DNA from: JBLHGU01 sp047615875
GTDB lineage: Bacteria > Pseudomonadota > Gammaproteobacteria > Arenicellales > CAJQKF01
Assembly (NCBI GenBank): GCA_047615875.1
Contig: JBLHGU010000088.1
Span: 1-21,080 of the forward strand
DNA: 21,080 nt
Direction of reading: 5' to 3'
Positions 15,680-21,080 of this stretch are shown in pieces. Position 1 is the first letter of the stretch. Each line of letters opens with the position of its first letter. The position numbers and the translations under genes are program-made. Below the pieces are notes generated by a model. That model made no database searches, had not been told where the DNA came from, and worked only from the letters and a program-made list of their open reading frames with translations.

Positions 15680-15719
15680 TGGCTCCCCGACCCGGGGGCG
15701 AACCAGAGACCCATTGAAC
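15680..15719 (-). pseudogene. 3' fragment of a tRNA-Asn gene (possible integration scar)
   Basis: Read on the minus strand, the segment contains GTTCAATGGGTC, TCTGGTTCGCCC, CCGGGTCGGGGAGCCA. This follows the 3' half of gammaproteobacterial tRNA-Asn: end of anticodon arm, variable loop, a T arm with TTC whose stem can still form through G-U pairs, the 3' acceptor strand TCGGGGA and discriminator G, and encoded CCA. The 5' half is missing: no TCCCCGA acceptor strand lies in the 75 or so bases upstream. Such 3' tRNA stubs are typical of one end of an element integrated by a tyrosine recombinase into a tRNA gene, or of tRNA gene decay. Confidence 0.65.
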
Positions 15720-15720
15720 A

Positions 15721-15953
15721 TTACTTGTGTGACTTGGAAAAACTTGACCCTAGCGTCCCTTGACTATTAGCTAGACCTGACCCTATGATTTCATTTCCAG
15801 TTTGTCACGCTCCCAGGCCTGTGCTGCTACCCCGGCATGTAGCAGCAGGTCATGGCGAAGAAGATGTTGCCGCGATTATAAAAGTGATGAGAGCCAGCAA
15901 CCTTGCATAATTAACGCTTGCTGATACGGGGCGTTAGAATTAGCTTGCATAGC
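15721..15953. other. Intergenic region upstream of the VCBS lipoprotein gene
   Basis: No gene recognised. A 28-codon minus-strand open stretch (about 15785-15873) reads RQHLLRHDLLLHAGVAAQAW and so on; it looks coding-like but is too short to identify. On the minus strand the motif ATAGGGTCAGGTCT (around 15774-15787) resembles sequence often seen beside IS200-like REP-associated transposase remnants; this is only suggestive. Confidence 0.3.
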
Positions 15954-15968
15954 TGTATTTTAAATACA
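15954..15968. promoter_or_regulatory. TGTATTT-T-AAATACA palindrome before the lipoprotein gene
   Basis: A perfect 15-bp palindrome ends 18 bp before the ATG at 15987, immediately upstream of the AAGGA ribosome site. It could be an operator blocking transcription or a 5' UTR hairpin. AT-rich, so chance is a real alternative. Confidence 0.45.
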
Positions 15969-15986
15969 CGGATAAGGATAAAAAGT

Positions 15987-17186
15987 ATGCTCAAAAAAGC
16001 ATTTCTAGCATTTGCAATAACCTTTAGCTTAGCTGGTTGTGGCATTGAAAGTAGTAGCAGCGAAGCAGCCTCAGTTGTAGATCTTGATACATCCCCATCT
16101 TCGGCAGCCGATGCAAGAAGTTCGTACGAAAACTCGAAGGCAAATATAATAATTCGATACTCTGCATTGCCTAGGCCAGCTGGTACGGGCGATCTTTCAG
16201 ATGCAATAGCCTATCTAGATGCAGATGGCGATGGCGATACAGATGTATTTCTCGCAACAGGAGAATATCTTCTTGATGGAGAGGTGAATAGTGTTCTTGC
16301 TTTAAATGATGGCGTTGGAAATTTCACTTCGTCAACAGCAGAGTTTGGAGACAGTATGCCGCCTGCCACACATGCCAGAAAGTCAATTGTTAGTGATTTT
16401 AACAATGATAGCTTGCAGGACATTCTCGTTTTTGATCACGGCTTTGACTCTGACCCGTTTCCAGGAAGCCAACCAAAACTAATTATACAGAACTCAGTAG
16501 GCTCGTTTTCATGGTCGAAACTGACCGACCAAACTGGGTTTCATCATGGCGGTGCCGCAGCAGATATTGATAACGATGGTGATATTGATATTTTTGTTGG
16601 GGGGAATGATCCATTCTTTTATGTCAACGACGGTACTTCTAATTTCACAAAGGCGGACGATCGATTTAATGGCAGTATCGAGAGAGTATTTACCGCTGAA
16701 TTAATCGACGTGGATCTAGATGGCTTTGTCGATTTATTAGTGGGTGCCCACGAACGAGATGGCGATCAAACCTCCATTTACTGGGGCAGTTCAACCGGTT
16801 CATACAGCAGTGATTTAAGAACAGTAATCCCCACTGTTGAATTTTTTGGCGTGATTCTCGATTTTGATGCAGAAGATATCGACTCGGACGGTGATCGTGA
16901 TTTGATTATAAATCGTACGCGAGATGGCGATGACGGCGACGGAAAAGGTTTTTACCAAGGTAGAACCATCCAACTCCTAGTAAATAACGAGGAAAGAAGT
17001 TTTGCTGATGTGACGGCTACTAATATCGACCTTCCTGGTGGGGATGACGAATCGTGGTTCCCATGGGTAAGAGCCCAGGATATCGACAGCGATGATGATA
17101 TTGATTTCGGGCCTGACAATGCTGATCGGGGCTTCTTCTACGAAAATGACGGCTCAGGTGTTTTTACTAGAATCGCATATCCCTGA
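15987..17186 (+). CDS. VCBS/FG-GAP repeat lipoprotein
   Basis: A 399-residue secreted lipoprotein. The signal peptide MLKKAFLAFAITFSLAGC has a lipobox LAGC with lipidated C18; the +2 residue is Gly, not Asp, so outer-membrane sorting is expected. Six calcium-binding-type aspartate loops of VCBS/FG-GAP (beta-propeller) repeats follow: DADGDGDTD (78-86), DFNNDSLQD (137-145), DIDNDGDID (193-201), DVDLDGFVD (241-249), DIDSDGDRD (297-305) and DIDSDDDID (365-373). The likely role is a cell-surface propeller for adhesion or ligand binding. The ATG at 15987, not the upstream in-frame codon at 15918, has AAGGA upstream and starts the signal peptide. Monocistronic, and framed by the 37-bp repeats. Confidence 0.9.
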   Translation: MLKKAFLAFAITFSLAGCGIESSSSEAASVVDLDTSPSSAADARSSYENSKANIIIRYSALPRPAGTGDLSDAIAYLDADGDGDTDVFLATGEYLLDGEVNSVLALNDGVGNFTSSTAEFGDSMPPATHARKSIVSDFNNDSLQDILVFDHGFDSDPFPGSQPKLIIQNSVGSFSWSKLTDQTGFHHGGAAADIDNDGDIDIFVGGNDPFFYVNDGTSNFTKADDRFNGSIERVFTAELIDVDLDGFVDLLVGAHERDGDQTSIYWGSSTGSYSSDLRTVIPTVEFFGVILDFDAEDIDSDGDRDLIINRTRDGDDGDGKGFYQGRTIQLLVNNEERSFADVTATNIDLPGGDDESWFPWVRAQDIDSDDDIDFGPDNADRGFFYENDGSGVFTRIAYP

Positions 17187-17238
17187 TTACAACCCTTTCC
17201 AAAGCAAACCTGTTGCCGCCAAGTTTCGGTGGGGCTGA

Positions 17239-17267
17239 TTAACAACATTAGGAGTTGAAATTGTTAA
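17239..17267. repeat. TTAACAA-N15-TTGTTAA inverted repeat
   Basis: Perfect 7-bp arms at 17239-17245 and 17261-17267. The right arm contains the TTG start proposed for the small ORF at 17261, and AGGAG lies in the loop, so the structure could occlude its translation. It could also be fortuitous. Confidence 0.35.
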
Positions 17268-17404
17268 ATCCACTAGAGTCTCAGGTCTCCTACCTAAACC
17301 GAGTGAAAGCACAAACTGAAGTTCTCGTACCGGTTCTAAATGGCCTTAGGGACGCGCTTGCAGTAACGGGATCGAGTCTAGCTTTTAGACTAAATTACTA
17401 CTAA
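17261..17404 (+). pseudogene. Short ORF, probable N-terminal remnant of a truncated gene
   Basis: A 47-codon frame starts with TTG, with AGGAG 6-7 nt upstream, and ends TAA at 17402-17404. The product begins MLNPLESQVSYLNRVKAQ, then VLVPVLNGLRDAL, a plausible helical N-terminus of a larger soluble protein. The last dozen codons lose that character. Its start faintly recalls the N-termini of L-2-amino-thiazoline-4-carboxylate hydrolase-like proteins, but I cannot confirm that. I read it as the 5' stump of a gene cut by rearrangement near 17360, or a small real gene. Confidence 0.4.
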
Positions 17405-18084
17405 TCACTGCTTTGCTAAAAAACACGGTGCTTGTGTACAAATGTTACTTGTTCGCGTTCGGAACCGACACGGGGATTTTCAATTTCCAAACTGGATCTG
17501 GAACATAGGCCCCGTTATCAGAAGGGACCAAAAGCCATAAAGTCAATGGTTCCCGAAGGGCGTTTAAGTGTCCCGTTATATATTTTATACGGCTAGATGG
17601 GTTGGCCGAATATTTACCCCCGAACTGAGCACGAACCCGATCGAGTCCCGAACATTCGCCGAGCCGCTCGAATCCAAATGAAACCGTGGCTATTGCTCGG
17701 GGTCGACCCGGTGATGGCCAAGTATTTTTTGCGCGTTCCGAGCGAGTTCGCACCCCCACCCCAATTTCGGGAAATGAAATTTGCGCAGCTGCAGGGTGTT
17801 CGAGATTCGGCCGGAATGGAGCGGTTTCGAGTGCCATGGGGTTGGGGATGCCGAGGCCGAATTTTTGACGGAGGCTGGCAACCTGGCTGGCAGGTGGCAA
17901 CGGGCTGGGTCCAGGCCACGAGTGCACCGATGGCTCCGGGTGGTGCGGGCGAGGTCGGGGCTCGGGGGCGCAGGGTAGGGGGTGCAGATTTCGGATGGAC
18001 AGGAATTTTCAGAAAGCCGCCATCAGCTTAGTGCCTTTTGAAGACAAGTTTGGGATCACTTCTGATCGGCATTCGTCGGCACTC
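17405..18084. other. Gene-free, GC-rich patch
   Basis: From about 17600 to 18000 the DNA is visibly richer in G and C than anything else in the window, and several frames on both strands are open for 60-160 codons because stop codons are rare there. None has a recognisable domain, a good ribosome site or family-like composition (the proteins are rich in Trp, Pro and Arg). It is likely foreign or decayed DNA. The second copy of the 37-bp repeat sits just before it. Confidence 0.45.
17524..17560 (+). repeat. 37-bp direct repeat, copy 2
   Basis: GGGACCAAAAGCCATAA (from 17524), then AGTCAATGGTTCCCGAAGGG. Same orientation as 15519-15555, with two differences (T/A in both cases). It lies downstream of the VCBS gene and the small ORF. 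Confidence 0.75.
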
Positions 18085-18116
18085 GAACGGCAGCTGTGTT
18101 GTTAAAGCTGCCGTTC
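18085..18116. repeat. 10-bp perfect inverted repeat GAACGGCAGC / GCTGCCGTTC
   Basis: Arms at 18085-18094 and 18107-18116 around a 12-nt loop make a strong GC-rich hairpin. No T-run follows in either direction. It may be a REP-like element or a transposon end, or a transcript stabiliser. Confidence 0.5.
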
Positions 18117-18170
18117 ACATGGGCAAGTTTGAATGGCGGGAGAGTGCCAGCGTTGCTACTGTTCAGGCAT

Positions 18171-18194
18171 AAAAAACCACCTCGAATGAGATGG
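18171..18194 (-). terminator. Rho-independent terminator for the PEP-CTERM-like gene
   Basis: On the minus strand, CCATCTC and GAGGTGG pair (7 bp, one G-U) around a four-base loop ATTC and are followed by six Ts. It lies 58 bp past the stop of the out-of-frame PEP-CTERM tail at 18252 but 117 bp past the annotated stop at 18311, consistent with the transcription unit having originally ended at 18252. Confidence 0.8.
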
Positions 18195-18251
18195 CTTTTA
18201 ATCTATATAAATCGCGTTGGCAGCGATGGGCTGCCGCAGGGTTACAGGGTA

Positions 18252-18318
18252 TTACGATTGACGTCTACGAGCAAACCCGATACCAAAGAGTCCTGCTGCA
18301 AATAGCGCTATTATCGGG
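18252..18318 (-). pseudogene. Out-of-frame PEP-CTERM-like C-terminal sorting tail
   Basis: Directly after and overlapping the 3' end of the next gene, another frame encodes PPIIALFAAGLFGIG followed by FARRRQS and a stop at 18252. This has all three parts of a PEP-CTERM tail: proline motif, a hydrophobic helix with GLFGIGF, and a terminal arginine cluster. The upstream gene ends in LIPNP, so adding one C to the C5 run (18316-18320, G on the plus strand) would give LIPNPPIIALFAAGLFGIGF in a single frame. PEP-CTERM tails are recognised by exosortase and anchor or process envelope proteins. Confidence 0.75.
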
Positions 18319-19534
18319 GGTTTGGGATCAACTTTACTAGCTCTAGATCCCAGTTCCCGTCAGTTCCGCCTCCGCGACTAGTTGTTTCCCATGTTCCAAC
18401 CAGCTTATTTAGCGATTTATAGAAAATCCAAACGCCCTTTCCATAATGGTTATCCCCTGTTGGAAGGAGAAAGTACCAATCGAAATTGATTTTATCCCCA
18501 TTTCTTTCTCCCTTAATAGTGCCCACTCGGTCACCTGAAATAGAACCAGAGATACCACGACCATCTTCTATTAACGAAACATATATTTTAGGCCTTTTCC
18601 CGAAATGCCAACGTGGGCTTAGAAATTCATCTGAAGCAATTACGGTATAATTGATCTCAGATTTATAAGTGCCTGAAAAATCTGAACCGTCAATTTCCAA
18701 CAGCTCAATCTCATTCTTGGCCAGCTGGACATATTTTCCTCTAGGATATTTAACCAAATATAACTTATAAGACTCTATGATCCCACTCTCTAAAACTTGC
18801 CCCCAAAAGCTCATTTCGGAAGTTTCAGTTAAATCAGCCGCGAGCATAGATTCTAAAGAACCCCCATCCGAGCTTAATTTGATTGTGGCAATTCGCCGAT
18901 AAATTCCGTTTGGATACTGGTCAAGATAAGCTTGGTACATTTCTGCCGAATTGCTGTTATTTACACTTTCCCAAAATAGCATTTCAGTTGCTGATGAATC
19001 GAAATTTTCGTCTTCGATAGGTACGACAGAATCTTTATCAACGACTGGTAACTCAATTGCAACGCTAGCTGACGCATTGTCATTCTTAAGGGAGAATGTC
19101 ATCTTATTTAACTCACGAATTACCTCGAAATTATTACAGCCTTCGCACGCGATGGTTTTTGAGGCGATTAACTTGTCATCAAAAATATTTTTGATTTCAA
19201 TGGCAATTAGAAAACCACTACTCATAGAAGTTAAAACCATTCGGCTAATTAATTCTCCTTGAAATGATATTGCTACCTCCTGAAGACATTCATTTACATC
19301 ACAAGTAATCGCACTGTTTTTTTCTAATCGTTTCTCTACTTCACCGCCACTATAAACTGTGAAATAACGTGATAAACTATTTTGTAAGGCTATCCGATAG
19401 TGCTCCAGATCCTGGGGGCTTATTTGTTGACCTTGAACTGGAAGGAGTATGAGCGCCGGCTTAGCTGCAAATACCGTAGAGGAGTAAAACAAAAAACAAT
19501 AAAGTAGTCCTGCCTGGACAAACAATTTTTTCAA
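18311..19534 (-). CDS. Secreted protein with paired cysteines and YP-type repeats, frame-disrupted before a PEP-CTERM tail
   Basis: 407 residues from a TTG at 19534, chosen because it begins the signal peptide MKKLFVQAGLLYCFLFYSS (cleavage after VFA, residue 23) and has AAGGGGG upstream; the longer ATG frame at 19666 would bury the signal peptide. Residues 25-150 form an alpha/beta domain with ILLPVQGQ, a CDVNEC pair (78, 83) and a CEGC pair (130, 133), probably disulfides in the periplasm. Two related repeats follow: FWESV with YLDQYPNGIY (188-212) and FWGQV with YLVKYPRGKY (243-268), a pattern seen in caspase-like and envelope proteins. The C-terminal region (288-407) is beta-rich with GTWETTSRGG. 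It stops at LIPNPR, one base out of frame with the PEP-CTERM tail. Function unknown; envelope location likely. Confidence 0.75.
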   Translation of the reverse strand: MKKLFVQAGLLYCFLFYSSTVFAAKPALILLPVQGQQISPQDLEHYRIALQNSLSRYFTVYSGGEVEKRLEKNSAITCDVNECLQEVAISFQGELISRMVLTSMSSGFLIAIEIKNIFDDKLIASKTIACEGCNNFEVIRELNKMTFSLKNDNASASVAIELPVVDKDSVVPIEDENFDSSATEMLFWESVNNSNSAEMYQAYLDQYPNGIYRRIATIKLSSDGGSLESMLAADLTETSEMSFWGQVLESGIIESYKLYLVKYPRGKYVQLAKNEIELLEIDGSDFSGTYKSEINYTVIASDEFLSPRWHFGKRPKIYVSLIEDGRGISGSISGDRVGTIKGERNGDKINFDWYFLLPTGDNHYGKGVWIFYKSLNKLVGTWETTSRGGGTDGNWDLELVKLIPNPR

Positions 19535-19777
19535 AACATAGCCCCCTTGTCTGATAGATATTAGAATTCTTATACAACCTATTCTTTCACAACCTACAGT
19601 ATATGTCTGATTGATTAATTTGAAGAGTGTGTCAGAAGCGATTACAAGGCCGTTAGTCTCGGCCATAGCTTCTCACTGCCGCTGATAGGCACTTTTGCTC
19701 GTCATAAGCGTGTTTATGGCCTCCTAAACTTCTTTACGCCCTCTGGTGACACCTGAGCGACAGTCTTTTTCAAACCG
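19535..19777. other. Upstream region of the PEP-CTERM-like gene
   Basis: Contains the presumed promoter of the minus-strand gene (TTCAAA and TATACT with 15-bp spacing, weak, minus strand, within about 19585-19620) and the flank of the IS66 remnant. No gene recognised. Confidence 0.3.
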
Positions 19778-20350
19778 CTAACATTGCGATCTTCTAGGGC
19801 GGTAATTTGGATTCGTGCTGGTTCCTGGATAACAGGAATTCCAGTTGCTGTCGGGAACGACCGCTAATTTGACCAAAGGAGTCGTTGGCGTTACTGGTTG
19901 AGCCAGCCCACTCTTAACCTCAATGGGCTGGTACCCGAACGGCTCCTGTGTTGTTTTTGCTGCCGTTAACGCCCAACTCAGCCACGCGGTTTTACCCACC
20001 GCTGATTTCGGCGGCACCTGCTGCGCGGATTTATTCAGCCAGGTTTTAAACTGATTCAGCAACGGCCTGGCCTGTTGTCGTCGGATGACGTGCCTGTCTG
20101 AAAGACTTTTATTTTTGATCTCGCTTTCTATCCGGTACAACTTGCTGATATGATTCACGGCCCAGTCGGCCTTACCGGTTTTGCCCTTGACCTGCAATCG
20201 CTGCGCTTCAATAAACTTTCGTCGCGCATGCGCAAAGCAGCCCACTAAGGTCGCTTCGGTTTGCTCATAGGCTTGATAACCGTCGACTTACAGGTAACCG
20301 CGATAACCTGGCAGGTACTCTGTCACCCCTGCATGACCCCGGCGGCATGA
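19778..20350 (-). pseudogene. Decayed IS66-family transposase
   Basis: On the minus strand, RRGHAGVTEYLPGYRGYL is followed by an in-frame TAA (20288-20290) where the family has Gln, then VDGYQAYEQTEATLVGCFAH with ARRKFIEAQ and WAVNHISKLYRIESEI. These are the central DDE-domain landmarks of IS66 transposases. The arrangement then departs after PKSAVGKT: the usual IDNNRAERA-type acidic motif and the C-terminus are missing and unrelated sequence follows. It is inactive, having a nonsense mutation, no N-terminus and a rearranged C-terminus. It marks old insertion activity at the right side of the window. Confidence 0.85.
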
Positions 20351-20540
20351 CGGCATTACTCGCGGGCACGGTTGCGTTAGAGATTTTGACATTGTTCTGT
20401 CACGCTGGAAAATCAGATCCATAAACTAACCACTGCGAGCTTCTGTTAAACCACCACTGATTCACATAGCGACTTCATCCAGTGTTTATCCACGCGTGCA
20501 AATTCTACCTGTAAGAGGAATAATTTGGTTTAGCTCAAAA
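20351..20540. other. Spacer between the IS66 remnant and the terminator
   Basis: Short minus-strand frames are interrupted by stops. A stretch reading VDKHWMKSLCESVVV around 20440-20490 looks like broken coding sequence but is unidentifiable. Probably further IS debris. Confidence 0.3.
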
Positions 20541-20566
20541 AAATAGCGCACGGAAGTGCGCTATTT
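20541..20566 (-). terminator. Rho-independent terminator of the Ig-like domain gene
   Basis: Perfect 11-bp stem AAATAGCGCAC / GTGCGCTATTT with a GGAA tetraloop and T/A tracts on both sides, so it can work in both directions. It follows the minus-strand stop at 20588 by about 20 bp. Confidence 0.92.
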
Positions 20567-20587
20567 TAATTTAAGTATCGTCAAGTT

Positions 20588-21080
20588 TTAAGGTTTCGAG
20601 ACAGCGATGCTATTTCCAGGGTGATTATCATTAGCATCGTAGGTAAGGGTGCCATGCGTCACAGAATTTACAGTGAAGGTAGCTGATGTTGAATTCTTAT
20701 TAATATTATTCTTTGTGATGTTACAGGTTCCGGCAACTGTCAGGCAGGAACCTGAGCCGGAAGCACCATTGCTCCAGGAACCATCTACCGTAGCACCATC
20801 GACCGATCCATGAGATGAATCTCCAACGGTTACCGTAATCGTTGCATTCCACTTTCCGCCACGCCCACTTGTGGTATTGCTGGACATTGGCTCAAGATGC
20901 ATTGTGCTGGCTGTTAGTCCGTTGTCTGTCGTTATGGTATGACTGGCCGATGAAGTTTTCCCGCCTGAGTCTGTCGCGCGGACAGTGATGGTATGGTTGC
21001 CATCGTTCACAGTCATAGAGTTCCAGCTAGAAACATACTGACTTCCGCTATAGGTAGTAGTATTCCAGGCGCCACCATTT
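20588..21080 (-). CDS. Secreted Ig-like domain protein, C-terminal part (starts outside the window)
   Basis: The minus-strand frame is open from the window edge to a stop at 20588, 163 residues visible; an internal ATG at 21016 is not the start. Residues near the edge (SSWNSMTVNDGNHTITVRAT and so on) are the end of a bacterial Ig-like domain. A second module follows, from MHLEPM to the C-terminus, with WNATITVTVGD, VDGSWSNGASGSGSC, a C-to-C pair (SCLTVAGTC), and FTVNSVTHGTLTYD ending GNSIAVSKP. This module is commonly found at the C-terminus of secreted subtilisin-like proteases and other extracellular proteins of gammaproteobacteria. Any catalytic domain lies beyond the window. Confidence 0.8.
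   Translation of the reverse strand, partial: NGGAWNTTTYSGSQYVSSWNSMTVNDGNHTITVRATDSGGKTSSASHTITTDNGLTASTMHLEPMSSNTTSGRGGKWNATITVTVGDSSHGSVDGATVDGSWSNGASGSGSCLTVAGTCNITKNNINKNSTSATFTVNSVTHGTLTYDANDNHPGNSIAVSKP

Noticed and set aside
15494..15721. Minus-strand 75-codon frame
   Set aside because: It runs through the tRNA fragment, the terminator and the 37-bp repeat, so it is a by-product of non-coding elements.
17186..17600. Possible integron attC site after the VCBS gene
   Set aside because: GTTRRRY/RYYYAAC-like words can be found but not in the ordered, imperfectly paired arrangement of attC, and no integrase is present.
17445..18031. Long open frames on both strands (up to 160 codons)
   Set aside because: Open in several frames at once because the DNA is GC-rich; Trp/Pro/Arg-rich translations without domain similarity or credible starts.
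1..21080. CRISPR arrays, toxin-antitoxin pairs, phage or restriction genes
   Set aside because: No evenly spaced repeats and no gene with such domains was found on either strand.

Overview
The window looks like a chromosomal accessory region of a Gram-negative proteobacterium, most likely a gammaproteobacterium. The evidence is a lipoprotein with a classical lipobox, a PotABCD-type transporter with a Tat-exported binding protein, IS6 and IS66 family transposase remnants, a PEP-CTERM-like tail, and a tRNA-Asn 3' fragment of gammaproteobacterial type. Base composition is moderate by eye, with one clearly GC-richer patch (about 17600-18000). No ribosomal or core housekeeping gene is present, so placement below phylum or class is inference.

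Layout. (1) 1-370: the 5' part of an IS6-family transposase on the minus strand with a putative terminal inverted repeat. (2) 518-5199: a minus-strand operon, in transcription order SDR dehydrogenase, dihydropyrimidinase/hydantoinase, NAD-dependent epimerase/dehydratase, and an ATZ/TRZ-type amidohydrolase. (3) 5200-5458: a divergent control region with a perfect 16-bp palindrome. (4) 5459-12866: a plus-strand operon of two paralogous, translationally coupled SDRs, a DUF2848-like protein, a NodB/PuuE-type deacetylase or cyclic-imidase-like hydrolase, and a four-gene PotD-A-B-C type ABC importer. (5) 12891-14895: a LysR regulator divergent from a fourth SDR, with several palindromes between them. 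(6) 14900-18250: a gene-poor patchwork holding a LysR gene fragment, a truncated tRNA-Asn 3' end with its terminator, a VCBS-repeat lipoprotein bracketed by a 37-bp direct repeat, a truncated small ORF and a GC-rich stretch with no recognisable gene. (7) 18252-19534: a secreted protein whose reading frame stops just before an out-of-frame PEP-CTERM-like tail. (8) 19778-20350: a decayed IS66 transposase. (9) 20588-21080: the C-terminus of a secreted Ig-like-domain protein with a strong terminator.

Sections 2-5 read as one catabolic module. A polyamine/opine-type importer brings in a nitrogenous, probably cationic or zwitterionic small molecule. Cyclic amide bonds would be opened by the dihydropyrimidinase and possibly the NodB-fold hydrolase, an amine or halide group would be removed by the ATZ/TRZ amidohydrolase, and alcohol or carbonyl groups would be handled by four SDRs and the epimerase-like enzyme. 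The LysR protein is the obvious candidate regulator. The substrate cannot be read from the sequence. The combination of enzymes, bounded by insertion-sequence and tRNA remnants, is the most interesting feature, followed by the frame-disrupted PEP-CTERM tail.
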